DNA of 64,000 bases from Vespa crabro (lineage: Eukaryota > Arthropoda > Insecta > Hymenoptera > Vespidae): assembly GCF_910589235.1 (NCBI RefSeq), contig NC_060955.1, positions 12,048,837-12,112,836 on the forward strand, read 5' to 3'. Positions within the stretch are counted from its first letter, which is position 1, and each line of letters starts with the position of its first letter. The notes beneath the pieces are model-generated. The model worked only from the letters and a program-made list of their open reading frames with translations, made no database searches and was not told where the DNA came from. Shown piece after piece: positions 40,283 to 54,153 of the stretch. A program made the translations under genes and the position numbers.

Positions 40283-40959
40283 GACTGTGTGTAAATAGAA
40301 GTTTTCACATGAAAATTGTCGAAAAATGAGATCGACAAATGCGAATTTCTTTAATTGCAGAGATGTAATCGTGAAATCATTGAACTTACTCGTACCACAG
40401 CTTGAGAAATGTTTCCAATCTATTCGGACATTGTATTTCTGAAGATCAAACATCCATTTTATCTTGGAATCGACGTTATAACCTTGTTTCATATTTTATA
40501 TACGATTATTAGCTCATAAAGAAGTATCATCGAAATACGAAATTTGAAAACTCAATCAATATCAATGCTATTATATTCTATCGACGCAGAATATACAATG
40601 GAACAAGATCATAAGTTTGTCACTATGTGTAAATACGAGTTTCAACATGAATATTGTAGAAAAATGAGATCGACACATGCGAATTTCGTTAATTGCTGAG
40701 ATTTAATCGTGAAAGCATTGAACTAACTCGTACCACAGCTTGAGAATTGTTTCCAATCGATTCGGACATTGTATTTCTGAAGATCAAACATCTATTTTAT
40801 CTTGGAATCGACGTTTTAACCTTGTGTCTTAACGTATATACGTTTTTTCGTTCATAATGGCGTACCATCGAAATACGAAAAAATGAAATCTCATTCAAAT
40901 TCAATTAGTTTATATTCTGTCGACGCAGAATAAAGATTACAACAAGAATATATCTTTCT

Positions 40960-41974
40960 GACTGTGTGTAAATAGAAGTTTTAACATGAAAATTGTCGAA
41001 AAATGAGATCGACAAATGCGAATTTTGTTAAATGCTGAGATAAAATCGTGAACACATTGAAATTACTCGTACCACAGCTTCAGAAATGTTTCCAATCAAT
41101 TCGGACATTGTATTTCTGAAGATCAAACATTTATTTTATCTTGGAATCGACGTTATAAACTTGTTTCATATTTTATATACGATTATTAGCTCATAAAGAA
41201 GTATCATCGAAATACGAAATTTCAAATCTCAATCAATATCAATGCTTTTATATTCTATCGACGCAGAAAATACAATGGAACAAGAACATAAGTTTGTCAC
41301 TATGTGTAAATACGAGTTTTAACATGATTATTGTCGAAAATTGAGATCGACACATGCGAATTTCTTTAATTGCAGAGATGTAATCGTGAAATCATTGAAC
41401 TTACTCGTACCACAGCTTGAGAAATGTTTCCAATCTATTCGGACATTGTATTTCTGAAGATCAAACATCCATTTTATCTTGGAATCGACGTTATAACCTT
41501 GTTTCATATTTTATATACGATTATTAGCTCATAAAGAAGTATCATCGAAATACGAAATTTTAAATCTCAATCAATATCAATGCTTTTATATTCTATCGAC
41601 GCAGAATATACAAAGGAACAAGATCATAAGTTTGTCACTATGTGTAAATACGAGTTTCAACATGAATATTGTAGAAAAATGAGATCGACACATGCGAATT
41701 TCGTTAATTGCTGAGATTTAATCGTGAAAGCATTGAACTAACTCGTACCACAGCTTGAGAATTGTTTCCAATCGATTCGGACATTGTATTTCTGAAGATC
41801 AAACATCTATTTTATCTTGGAATCGACGTTTTAACCTTGTGTCTTAACGTATATACGTTTTTTCGTTCATAATGGCGTACCATCGAAATACGAAATAATG
41901 AAATCTCATTCAAATTCAATTAGTTTATATTCTGTCGACGCATAACAAAGATTACAACAAGAATATATCTTCCT
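40960..41974. repeat. Trimer 4: A3-A4-B
   Basis: A3 (40,960-41,297), A4 (41,298-41,635) and B (41,636-41,974). It differs from trimer 3 in having TATAAACTTG in its A3. Eight dimers follow before the next trimer, the longest such gap in the right half. Confidence 0.9.
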
Positions 41975-42651
41975 GACTGTGTGTAAATAGAAGTTTTCAC
42001 ATGAAAATTGTCGAAAAATGAGATCGACAAATGCGAATTTCTTTAATTGCAGAGATGTAATCGTGAAATCATTGAACTTACTCGTACCACAGCTTGAGAA
42101 ATGTTTCCAATCTATTCGGACATTGTATTTCTGAAGATCAAACATCCATTTTATCTTGGAATCGACGTTATAACCTTGTTTCATATTTTATATACGATTA
42201 TTAGCTCATAAAGAAGTATCATCGAAATACGAAATTTGAAATCTCAATCAATATCAATGCTTTTATATTCTATCGACGCAGAATATACAAAGGAACAAGA
42301 TCATAAGTTTGTCACTATGTGTAAATACGAGTTTCAACATGAATATTGTAGAAAAATGAGATCGACACATGCGAATTTCGTTAATTGCTGAGATTTAATC
42401 GTGAAAGCATTGAACTAACTCGTACCACAGCTTGAGAATTGTTTCCAATCGATTCGGACATTGTATTTCTGAAGATCAAACAACTATTTTATCTTGGAAT
42501 CGACGTTTTAACCTTGTGTCTTAACGTATATACGTTTTTTCGTTCATAATGGCGTACAATCGAAATACGAAATAATGAAATCTCATTCAAATTCAATTAG
42601 TTTATATTCTGTCGACGCATAACAAAGATTACAACAAGAATATATCTTCCT

Positions 42652-45600
42652 GACTGTGTGTAAATAGAAGTTTTCACATGAAAATTGTCGAAAAATGAGA
42701 TCGACAAATGCGAATTTCTTTAATTGCAGAGATGTAATCGTGAAATCATTGAACTTACTCGTACCACAGCTTGAGAAATGTTTCCAATCTAATCGGACAT
42801 TGTATTTCTGAAGATCAAACATCCATTTTATCTTGGAATCGACGTTATAACCGTGTTTCATATTTTATATACGATTATTAGCTCATAAAGAAGTATCATC
42901 GAAATACGAAATTTGAAATCTCAATCAATATCAATGCTTCTATATTCTATCGACGCAGAATATACAATGGAACAAGATCATAAGTTTGTCACTATGTGAA
43001 AATACGAGTTTCAACATGAATATTGTAGAAAAATGAGATCGACACATGCGAATTTCGTTAATTGCTGAGATTTAATCGTGAAAGCATTGAACTAACTCGT
43101 ACCACAGCTTGAGAATTGTTTCCAATCGATTCGGACATTGTATTTCTGAAGATCAAACATCTATTTTATCTTGGAATCGACGTTTTAACCTTGTGTCTTA
43201 ACGTATATACGTTTTTTCGTTCATAATGGCGTACAATCGAAATACGAAATAATGAAATCTCATTCAAATTCAATTAGTTTATATTCTGTCGACGCATAAC
43301 AAAGATTACAACAAGAATATATCTTCCTGACTGTGTGTAAATAGAAGTTTTCACATGAAAATTGTCGAAAAATGAGATCGACAAATGCGAATTTCTTTAA
43401 TTGCAGAGATGTAATCGTGAAATCATTGAACTTACTCGTACCACAGCTTGAGAAATGTTTCCAATCTATTCGGACATTGTATTTCTGAAGATCAAACATC
43501 CATTTTATCTTGGAATCGACGTTATAACCGTGTTTCATATTTTATATACGATTATTAGCTCATAAAGAAGTATCATCGAAATACGAAATTTGAAATCTCA
43601 ATCAATATCAATGCTTCTATATTCTATCGACGCAGAATATACAATGGAACAAGATCATAAGTTTGTCACTATGTGAAAATACGAGTTTCAACATGAATAT
43701 TGTAGAAAAATGAGATCGACACATGCGAATTTCGTTAATTGCTGAGATTTAATCGTGAAAGCATTGAACTAACTCGTACCACAGCTTGAGAATTGTTTCC
43801 AATCGATTCGGACATTGTATTTCTGAAGATCAAACATCTATTTTATCTTGGAATCGACGTTTTAACCTTGTGTCTTAACGTATATACGTTTTTTCGTTCA
43901 TAATGGCGTACAATCGAAATACGAAATAATGAAATCTCATTCAAATTCAATTAGTTTATATTCTGTCGACGCATAACAAAGATTACAACAAGAATATATC
44001 TTCCTGACTGTGTGTAAATAGAAGTTTTCACATGAAAATTGTCGAAAAATGAGATCGACAAATGCGAATTTCTTTAATTGCAGAGATGTAATCGTGAAAT
44101 CATTGAACTTACTCGTACCACAGCTTGAGAAATGTTTCCAATCTAATCGGACATTGTATTTCTGAAGATCAAACATCCATTTTATCTTGGAATCGACGTT
44201 ATAACCGTGTTTCATATTTTATATACGATTATTAGCTCATAAAGAAGTATCATCGAAATACGAAATTTGAAATCTCAATCAATATCAATGCTTCTATATT
44301 CTATCGACGCAGAATATACAATGGAACAAGATCATAAGTTTGTCACTATGTGAAAATACGAGTTTCAACATGAATATTGTAGAAAAATGAGATCGACACA
44401 TGCGAATTTCGTTAATTGCTGAGATTTAATCGTGAAAGCATTGAACTAACTCGTACCACAGCTTGAGAATTGTTTCCAATCGATTCGGACATTGTATTTC
44501 TGAAGATCAAACATCTATTTTATCTTGGAATCGACGTTTTAACCTTGTGTCTTAACGTATATACGTTTTTTCGTTCATAATGGCGTACAATCGAAATACG
44601 AAATAATGAAATCTCATTCAAATTCAATTAGTTTATATTCTGTCGACGCATAACAAAGATTACAACAAGAATATATCTTCCTGACTGTGTGTAAATAGAA
44701 GTTTTCACATGAAAATTGTCGAAAAATGAGATCGACAAATGCGAATTTCTTTAATTGCAGAGATGTAATCGTGAAATCATTGAACTTACTCGTACCACAG
44801 CTTGAGAAATGTTTCCAATCTATTCGGACATTGTATTTCTGAAGATCAAACATCCATTTTATCTTGGAATCGACGTTATAACCGTGTTTCATATTTTATA
44901 TACGATTATTAGCTCATAAAGAAGTATCATCGAAATACGAAATTTGAAATCTCAATCAATATCAATGCTTCTATATTCTATCGACGCAGAATATACAATG
45001 GAACAAGATCATAAGTTTGTCACTATGTGAAAATACGAGTTTCAACATGAATATTGTAGAAAAATGAGATCGACACATGCGAATTTCGTTAATTGCTGAG
45101 ATTTAATCGTGAAAGCATTGAACTAACTCGTACCACAGCTTGAGAATTGTTTCCAATCGATTCGGACATTGTATTTCTGAAGATCAAACATCTATTTTAT
45201 CTTGGAATCGACGTTTTAACCTTGTGTCTTAACGTATATACGTTTTTTCGTTCATAATGGCGTACAATCGAAATACGAAATAATGAAATCTCATTCAAAT
45301 TCAATTAGTTTATATTCTGTCGACGCATAACAAAGATTACAACAAGAATATATCTTCCTGACTGTGTGTAAATAGAAGTTTTCACATGAAAATTGTCGAA
45401 AAATGAGATCGACAAATGCGAATTTCTTTAATTGCAGAGATGTAATCGTGAAATCATTGAACTTACTCGTACCACAGCTTGAGAAATGTTTCCAATCTAT
45501 TCGGACATTGTATTTCTGAAGATCAAACATCCATTTTATCTTGGAATCGACGTTATAACCGTGTTTCATATTTTATATACGATTATTAGCTCATAAAGAA

Positions 45601-47387
45601 GTATCATCGAAATACGAAATTTGAAATCTCAATCAATATCAATGCTTTTATATTCTATCGACGCAGAATATACAATGGAACAAGATCATAAGTTTGTCAC
45701 TATGTGAAAATACGAGTTTCAACATGAATATTGTAGAAAAATGAGATCGACACATGCGAATTTCGTTAATTGCTGAGATTTAATCGTGAAAGCATTGAAC
45801 TAACTCGTACCACAGCTTGAGAATTGTTTCCAATCGATTCGGACATTGTATTTCTGAAGATCAAACATCTATTTTATCTTGGAATCGACGTTTTAACCTT
45901 GTGTCTTAACGTATATACGTTTTTTCGTTCATAATGGCGTACCATCGAAATACGAAATAATGAAATCTCATTCAAATTCAATTAGTTTATATTCTGTCGA
46001 CGCATAACAAAGATTATTACAAGAATATATCTTCCTGACTGTGTAAGTAGAATTTTTCACATGAAAATTGTCGAAAAATGAGATCGACAAATGCGAATTT
46101 CTTTAATTGCAGAGATGTAATCGTGAAATCATTGAACTTACTCGTACCACAGCTTGAGAAATGTTTCCAATCTATTCGGACATTGTATTTCTGAAGATCA
46201 AACATCCATTTTATCTTGGAATCGACGTTATAACCGTGTTTCATATTTTATATACGATTATTAGCTCATAAAGAAGTATCATCGAAATACGAAATTTGAA
46301 ATCTCAATCAATATCAATGCTTTTATATTCTATCGACGCAGAATATACAATGGAACAAGATCATAAGTTTGTCACTATGTGAAAATACGAGTTTCAACAT
46401 GAATATTGTAGAAAAATGAGATCGACACATGCGAATTTCGTTAATTGCTGAGATTTAATCGTGAAAGCATTGAACTAACTCGTACCACAGCTTGAGAATT
46501 GCTTCCAATCGATTCGGACATTGTATTTCTGAAGATCAAACATCTATTTTATCTTGGAATCGACGTTTTAACCTTGTGTCTTAACGTATATACGTTTTTT
46601 CGTTCATAATGGCGTACCATCGAAATACGAAATAATGAAATCTCATTCAAATTCAATTAGTTTATATTCTGTCGACGCATAACAAAGATTATTACAAGAA
46701 TATATCTTCCTGACTGTGTGTAAGTAGAATTTTTCACATGAAAATTGTCGAAAAATGAGATCGACAAATGCGAATTTCTTTAATTGCAGAGATGTAATCG
46801 TGAAATCATTGAACTTACTCGTACCACAGCTTGAGAAATGTTTCCAATCTATTCGGACATTGTATTTCTGAAGATCAAACATCCATTTTATCTTGGAATC
46901 GACGTTATACCCGTGTTTCATATTTTATATACGAATATTAGCTCATAAAGAAGTATCATCGAAATACGAAATTTGAAATCTCAATCAATATCAATGCTTT
47001 TATATTCTATCGACGCAGAATATACAATGGAACAAGATCATAAGTTTGCACTATGTGAAAATACGAGTTTCAACATGAATATTGTAGAAAAATGAGATCG
47101 ACACATGCGAATTTCGTTAATTGCTGAGATTTAATCGTGAAAGCATTGAACTAACTCGTACCACAGCTTGAGAATTGTTTCCAATCGATTCGGACATTGT
47201 ATTTCTGAAGATCAAACATCTATTTTATCTTGGAATCGACGTTTTAACCTTGTGTCTTAACGTATATACGTTTTTTCGTTCATAATGGCGTACCATCGAA
47301 ATACGAAAAAATGAAATCTCATTCAAATTCAATTAGTTTATATTCTGTCGACGCAGAATAAAGATTACAACAAGAATATATCTTCCT
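42652..47387. repeat. Block 8: L2-R2 dimers with the TATGTGAAAATAC B subtype
   Basis: Seven dimers (42652, 43329, 44006, 44683, 45360, 46037, 46712). From about 42,978 the B monomers read TATGTGAAAATAC. Most A monomers have GCTTCTATA. Units 42652 and 44006 share a T-to-A change in the core (CTAATCGG), again at 1,354-bp spacing. Unit 46037 lacks two bases in GTGTGTAAG and unit 46712 lacks one base in GTTTGTCAC; both also have GATTATTACAAG. Unit 46712 has TTATACCCG. Confidence 0.85.
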
Positions 47388-48373
47388 GACTGTGTGTAAA
47401 TAGAAGTTTTCACATGAAAATTGTCGAAAAATGAGATCGACAAATGCGAATTTTGTTAAATGCTGAGATAAAATCGTGAACACATTGAAATTACTCGTAC
47501 CACAGCTTCAGAAATATTTCCAATCAATTCGGACATTGTATTTCTGAAGATCAAACATTTATTTTATCTTGGAATCGACGTTATAAACTTGTTTCATATT
47601 TTATATACGATTATTAGCTCATAAAGAAGTATCATCGAAATAAGAAATTTCAAATTTCAATCAATATCAATGCTTTTATATTCTATCAACGCAGAAAATA
47701 CAATGGAACAAGAAAATAAGTTTGTCACTATGTGTAAATACGAGTTTTAACATGATTATTGTCGAAAATTGAGATCGACACATGCGAATTTCTTTAATTG
47801 CAGAGATGTAATCGTGAAATCATTGAACTTACTCGTACCACAGCTTGAGAAATGTTTCCAATCTATTCGGACATTGTATTTCTGAAGATCAAACATCCAT
47901 TTTATCTTGGAATCGACGTTATAACCTTGTTTCATATTTTATATACGATTATTAGCTCATAAAGAAGTATCATCGAAATACGAAATTTGAAATCTCAATC
48001 AATATCAATGCTTTTATATTCTATCGACGCAGAATATACAAAGGAACAAGATCATAAGTTTGTCACTATGTGTAAATACGAGTTTCAACATGAATATTGT
48101 AGAAAAATGAGATCGACACATGCGAATTTCGTTAATTGCTGAGATTTAATCGTGAAAGCATTGAACTAACTCGTACCACAGCTTGAGAATTGTTTCCAAT
48201 CGATTCGGACATTGTATTTCTGAAGATCAAACATCTATTTTATCTTTGAATCGACGTTTTAACCTTGTGTCTTAACGTATATACGTTTTTTCGTTCATAA
48301 TGGCGTACCATCGAAATACGAAATAATGAAATCTCATTCAAATTCAATTAGTTTATATTCTGTCGACGCATAA
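43476..48373. repeat. Copy 1 of a 5,074-bp-offset block duplication
   Basis: About 4.9 kb matches 48,550-53,447 at an offset of 5,074. Shared private events make common descent certain: the two-base deletion near 46,043 and 51,117, the one-base deletion near 47,049 and 52,123, and the T-to-C change at 46,502 and 51,576. The right limit is T at 48,374 versus C at 53,448. Confidence 0.93.
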
Positions 48374-48402
48374 TAAAGATTACAACAAGAATATATCTTC
48401 CT
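47388..48402. repeat. Trimer 5: A3-A4-B
   Basis: A3 (47,388-47,725), A4 (47,726-48,063) and B (48,064-48,402). The A3 here is a later variant with CAGAAATATTTCC, GAAATAAGAAATTTC, CTATCAACGC and AGAAAATAAG. The B monomer has ATCTTTGAATCG. All these markers recur in trimers 6 to 8 and, with small changes, in trimer 9. Confidence 0.9.
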
Positions 48403-49079
48403 GACTGTGTGTAAATAGAAGTTTTAACATGAAAATTGTCGAAAAATGAGATCGACAAATGCGAATTTTGTTAAATGCTGAGATAAAATCGTGAACAAAA
48501 TGAACTTACTCGTACCACAGCTTGAGAAATGTTTCCAATCTATTCGGAAATTGTATTTCTGAAGATCAAACATCCATTTTATCTTGGAATCGACGTTATA
48601 ACCGTGTTTCATATTTTATATACGATTATTAGCTCATAAAGAAGTATCATCGAAATACGAAATTTGAAATCTCAATCAATATCAATGCTTCTATATTCTA
48701 TCGACGCAGAATATACAATGGAACAAGATCATAAGTTTGTCACTATGTGAAAATACGAGTTTCAACATGAATATTGTAGAAAAATGAGATCGACACATGC
48801 GAATTTCGTTAATTGCTGAGATTTAATCGTGAAAGCATTGAACTAACTCGTACCACAGCTTGAGAATTGTTTCCAATCGATTCGGACATTGTATTTCTGA
48901 AGATCAAACATCTATTTTATCTTGGAATCGACGTTTTAACCTTGTGTCTTAACGTATATACGTTTTTTCGTTCATAATGGCGTACAATCGAAATACGAAA
49001 TAATGAAATCTCATTCAAATTCAATTAGTTTATATTCTGTCGACGCATAACAAAGATTACAACAAGAATATATCTTCCT
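48403..49079. repeat. Isolated L1-R1 A monomer inside an L2 domain
   Basis: This A monomer has L1 left markers and GGAAATTG like the first 34 kb, but it is flanked by L2-R2 units on both sides. After 48,549 it changes to the local type (GCTTCTATA at about 48,690, followed by TATGTGAAAATAC in B). It therefore marks the left edge of copy 2 of the 5,074-bp duplication. Confidence 0.85.
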
Positions 49080-52000
49080 GACTGTGTGTAAATAGAAGTT
49101 TTCACATGAAAATTGTCGAAAAATGAGATCGACAAATGCGAATTTCTTTAATTGCAGAGATGTAATCGTGAAATCATTGAACTTACTCGTACCACAGCTT
49201 GAGAAATGTTTCCAATCTAATCGGACATTGTATTTCTGAAGATCAAACATCCATTTTATCTTGGAATCGACGTTATAACCGTGTTTCATATTTTATATAC
49301 GATTATTAGCTCATAAAGAAGTATCATCGAAATACGAAATTTGAAATCTCAATCAATATCAATGCTTCTATATTCTATCGACGCAGAATATACAATGGAA
49401 CAAGATCATAAGTTTGTCACTATGTGAAAATACGAGTTTCAACATGAATATTGTAGAAAAATGAGATCGACACATGCGAATTTCGTTAATTGCTGAGATT
49501 TAATCGTGAAAGCATTGAACTAACTCGTACCACAGCTTGAGAATTGTTTCCAATCGATTCGGACATTGTATTTCTGAAGATCAAACATCTATTTTATCTT
49601 GGAATCGACGTTTTAACCTTGTGTCTTAACGTATATACGTTTTTTCGTTCATAATGGCGTACAATCGAAATACGAAATAATGAAATCTCATTCAAATTCA
49701 ATTAGTTTATATTCTGTCGACGCAAAACAAAGATTACAACAAGAATATATCTTCCTGACTGTGTGTAAATAGAAGTTTTCACATGAAAATTGTCGAAAAA
49801 TGAGATCGACAAATGCGAATTTCTTTAATTGCAGAGATGTAATCGTGAAATCATTGAACTTACTCGTACCACAGCTTGAGAAATGTTTCCAATCTATTCG
49901 GACATTGTATTTCTGAAGATCAAACATCCATTTTATCTTGGAATCGACGTTATAACCGTGTTTCATATTTTATATACGATTATTAGCTCATAAAGAAGTA
50001 TCATCGAAATACGAAATTTGAAATCTCAATCAATATCAATGCTTCTATATTCTATCGACGCAGAATATACAATGGAACAAGATCATAAGTTTGTCACTAT
50101 GTGAAAATACGAGTTTCAACATGAATATTGTAGAAAAATGAGATCGACACATGCGAATTTCGTTAATTGCTGAGATTTAATCGTGAAAGCATTGAACTAA
50201 CTCGTACCACAGCTTGAGAATTGTTTCCAATCGATTCGGACATTGTATTTCTGAAGATCAAACATCTATTTTATCTTGGAATCGACGTTTTAACCTTGTG
50301 TCTTAACGTATATACGTTTTTTCGTTCATAATGGCGTACAATCGAAATACGAAATAATGAAATCTCATTCAAATTCAATTAGTTTATATTCTGTCGACGC
50401 ATAACAAAGATTACAACAAGAATATATCTTCCTGACTGTGTGTAAATAGAAGTTTTCACATGAAAATTGTCGAAAAATGAGATCGACAAATGCGAATTTC
50501 TTTAATTGCAGAGATGTAATCGTGAAATCATTGAACTTACTCGTACCACAGCTTGAGAAATGTTTCCAATCTATTCGGACATTGTATTTCTGAAGATCAA
50601 ACATCCATTTTATCTTGGAATCGACGTTATAACCGTGTTTCATATTTTATATACGATTATTAGCTCATAAAGAAGTATCATCGAAATACGAAATTTGAAA
50701 TCTCAATCAATATCAATGCTTTTATATTCTATCGACGCAGAATATACAATGGAACAAGATCATAAGTTTGTCACTATGTGAAAATACGAGTTTCAACATG
50801 AATATTGTAGAAAAATGAGATCGACACATGCGAATTTCGTTAATTGCTGAGATTTAATCGTGAAAGCATTGAACTAACTCGTACCACAGCTTGAGAATTG
50901 TTTCCAATCGATTCGGACATTGTATTTCTGAAGATCAAACATCTATTTTATCTTGGAATCGACGTTTTAACCTTGTGTCTTAACGTATATACGTTTTTTC
51001 GTTCATAATGGCGTACCATCGAAATACGAAATAATGAAATCTCATTCAAATTCAATTAGTTTATATTCTGTCGACGCATAACAAAGATTATTACAAGAAT
51101 ATATCTTCCTGACTGTGTAAGTAGAATTTTTCACATGAAAATTGTCGAAAAATGAGATCGACAAATGCGAATTTCTTTAATTGCAGAGATGTAATCGTGA
51201 AATCATTGAACTTACTCGTACCACAGCTTGAGAAATGTTTCCAATCTATTCGGACATTGTATTTCTGAAGATCAAACATCCATTTTATCTTGGAATCGAC
51301 GTTATAACCGTGTTTCATATTTTATATACGATTATTAGCTCATAAAGAAGTATCATCGAAATACGAAATTTGAAATCTCAATCAATATCAATGCTTTTAT
51401 ATTCTATCGACGCAGAATATACAATGGAACAAGATCATAAGTTTGTCACTATGTGAAAATACGAGTTTCAACATGAATATTGTAGAAAAATGAGATCGAC
51501 ACATGCGAATTTCGTTAATTGCTGAGATTTAATCGTGAAAGCATTGAACTAACTCGTACCACAGCTTGAGAATTGCTTCCAATCGATTCGGACATTGTAT
51601 TTCTGAAGATCAAACATCTATTTTATCTTGGAATCGACGTTTTAACCTTGTGTCTTAACGTATATACGTTTTTTCGTTCATAATGGCGTACCATCGAAAT
51701 ACGAAATAATGAAATCTCATTCAAATTCAATTAGTTTATATTCTGTCGACGCATAACAAAGATTATTACAAGAATATATCTTCCTGACTGTGTGTAAGTA
51801 GAATTTTTCACATGAAAATTGTCGAAAAATGAGATCGACAAATGCGAATTTCTTTAATTGCAGAGATGTAATCGTGAAATCATTGAACTTACTCGTACCA
51901 CAGCTTGAGAAATGTTTCCAATCTATTCGGACATTGTATTTCTGAAGATCAAACATCCATTTTATCTTGGAATCGACGTTATACCCGTGTTTCATATTTT

Positions 52001-53447
52001 ATATACGAATATTAGCTCATAAAGAAGTATCATCGAAATACGAAATTTGAAATCTCAATCAATATCAATGCTTTTATATTCTATCGACGCAGAATATACA
52101 ATGGAACAAGATCATAAGTTTGCACTATGTGAAAATACGAGTTTCAACATGAATATTGTAGAAAAATGAGATCGACACATGCGAATTTCGTTAATTGCTG
52201 AGATTTAATCGTGAAAGCATTGAACTAACTCGTACCACAGCTTGAGAATTGTTTCCAATCGATTCGGACATTGTATTTCTGAAGATCAAACATCTATTTT
52301 ATCTTGGAATCGACGTTTTAACCTTGTGTCTTAACGTATATACGTTTTTTCGTTCATAATGGCGTACCATCGAAATACGAAAAAATGAAATCTCATTCAA
52401 ATTCAATTAGTTTATATTCTGTCGACGCAGAATAAAGATTACAACAAGAATATATCTTCCTGACTGTGTGTAAATAGAAGTTTTCACATGAAAATTGTCG
52501 AAAAATGAGATCGACAAATGCGAATTTTGTTAAATGCTGAGATAAAATCGTGAACACATTGAAATTACTCGTACCACAGCTTCAGAAATATTTCCAATCA
52601 ATTCGGACATTGTATTTCTGAAGATCAAACATTTATTTTATCTTGGAATCGACGTTATAAACTTGTTTCATATTTTATATACGATTATTAGCTCATAAAG
52701 AAGTATCATCGAAATAAGAAATTTCAAATTTCAATCAATATCAATGCTTTTATATTCTATCAACGCAGAAAATACAATGGAACAAGAAAATAAGTTTGTC
52801 ACTATGTGTAAATACGAGTTTTAACATGATTATTGTCGAAAATTGAGATCGACACATGCGAATTTCTTTAATTGCAGAGATGTAATCGTGAAATCATTGA
52901 ACTTACTCGTACCACAGCTTGAGAAATGTTTCCAATCTATTCGGACATTGTATTTCTGAAGATCAAACATCCATTTTATCTTGGAATCGACGTTATAACC
53001 TTGTTTCATATTTTATATACGATTATTAGCTCATAAAGAAGTATCATCGAAATACGAAATTTGAAATCTCAATCAATATCAATGCTTTTATATTCTATCG
53101 ACGCAGAATATACAAAGGAACAAGATCATAAGTTTGTCACTATGTGTAAATACGAGTTTCAACATGAATATTGTAGAAAAATGAGATCGACACATGCGAA
53201 TTTCGTTAATTGCTGAGATTTAATCGTGAAAGCATTGAACTAACTCGTACCACAGCTTGAGAATTGTTTCCAATCGATTCGGACATTGTATTTCTGAAGA
53301 TCAAACATCTATTTTATCTTTGAATCGACGTTTTAACCTTGTGTCTTAACGTATATACGTTTTTTCGTTCATAATGGCGTACCATCGAAATACGAAATAA
53401 TGAAATCTCATTCAAATTCAATTAGTTTATATTCTGTCGACGCATAA
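48550..53447. repeat. Copy 2 of the 5,074-bp-offset block duplication
   Basis: It has the same order as copy 1: dimers 49080, 49757, 50434, 51111 and 51786, then trimer 6. I noticed one internal difference, GACGCAAAACAAAG near 49,725 where copy 1 has GACGCATAACAAAG. Confidence 0.93.
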
Positions 53448-53476
53448 CAAAGATTACAACAAGAATATATCTTCCT
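52462..53476. repeat. Trimer 6: A3-A4-B
   Basis: A3 (52,462-52,799), A4 (52,800-53,137) and B (53,138-53,476). It is the duplicate of trimer 5 and keeps its markers, including TTTCAAATTTC in A3. Only one dimer (53477) separates it from the next trimer. Confidence 0.9.
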
Positions 53477-54153
53477 GACTGTGTGTAAATAGAAGTTTTC
53501 ACATGAAAATTGTCGAAAAATGAGATCGACAATTGCGAATTTCTTTAATTGCAGAGATGTAATCGTGAAATCATTGAACTTACTCGTACCACAGCTTGAG
53601 AAATGTTTCCAATCTATTCGGACATTGTATTTCTGAAGATCAAACATCCATTTTAACTTGGAATCGACGTTATAACCGTGTTTCATATTTTATATACGAT
53701 TATTAGCTCATAAAGAAGTATCATCGAAATACGAAATTTGAAATCTCAATCAATATCAATGCTTTTATATTCTATCGACGCAGAATATACAATGGAACAA
53801 GATCATAAGTTTGTCACTATGTGAAAATACGAGTTTCAACATGAATATTGTAGAAAAATGAGATCGACACATGCGAATTTCGTTAATTGCTGAGATTTAA
53901 TCGTGAAAGCATTGAACTAACTCGTACCACAGCTTGAGAATTGTTTCCAATCGATTCGGACATTGTATTTCTGAAGATCAAACATCTATTTTATCTTGGA
54001 ATCGACGTTTTAACCTTGTGTCTTAACGTATATACGTTTTTTCGTTCATAATGGCGTACCATCGAAATACGAAAAAATGAAATCTCATTCAAATTCAATT
54101 AGTTTATATTCTGTCGACGCAGAATAAAGATTACAACAAGAATATATCTTCCT

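Larger units (their letters stand above)
37209..40549. repeat. Copy 2 of the 3,723-bp-offset block duplication
   Basis: This segment contains dimers 37237 (ATCGAGG), 37914 and 38591 (A3-B), trimer 39268 and most of the A monomer at 40283, in the same order as copy 1. It carries a private GAATTGCTTCC (C at 39,058). At its right end it switches to sequence like the right half of the A3 monomer at 38591, which starts the 1,692-bp duplication. Confidence 0.88.
38791..42241. repeat. 1,692-bp tandem duplication (dimer plus trimer)
   Basis: Sequence from about 38,791 to 40,549 is repeated at 40,483-42,241, at an offset of 1,692 (one dimer plus one trimer). The left limit is the change from TATAAACTT at 38,790 to TATAACCTT at 40,482. 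The right limit is TTGAAAACTC at 40,550 versus TTGAAATCTC at 42,242. Two differences were noticed: 39,058 and the A3 base near 39,467/41,159. Confidence 0.8.
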
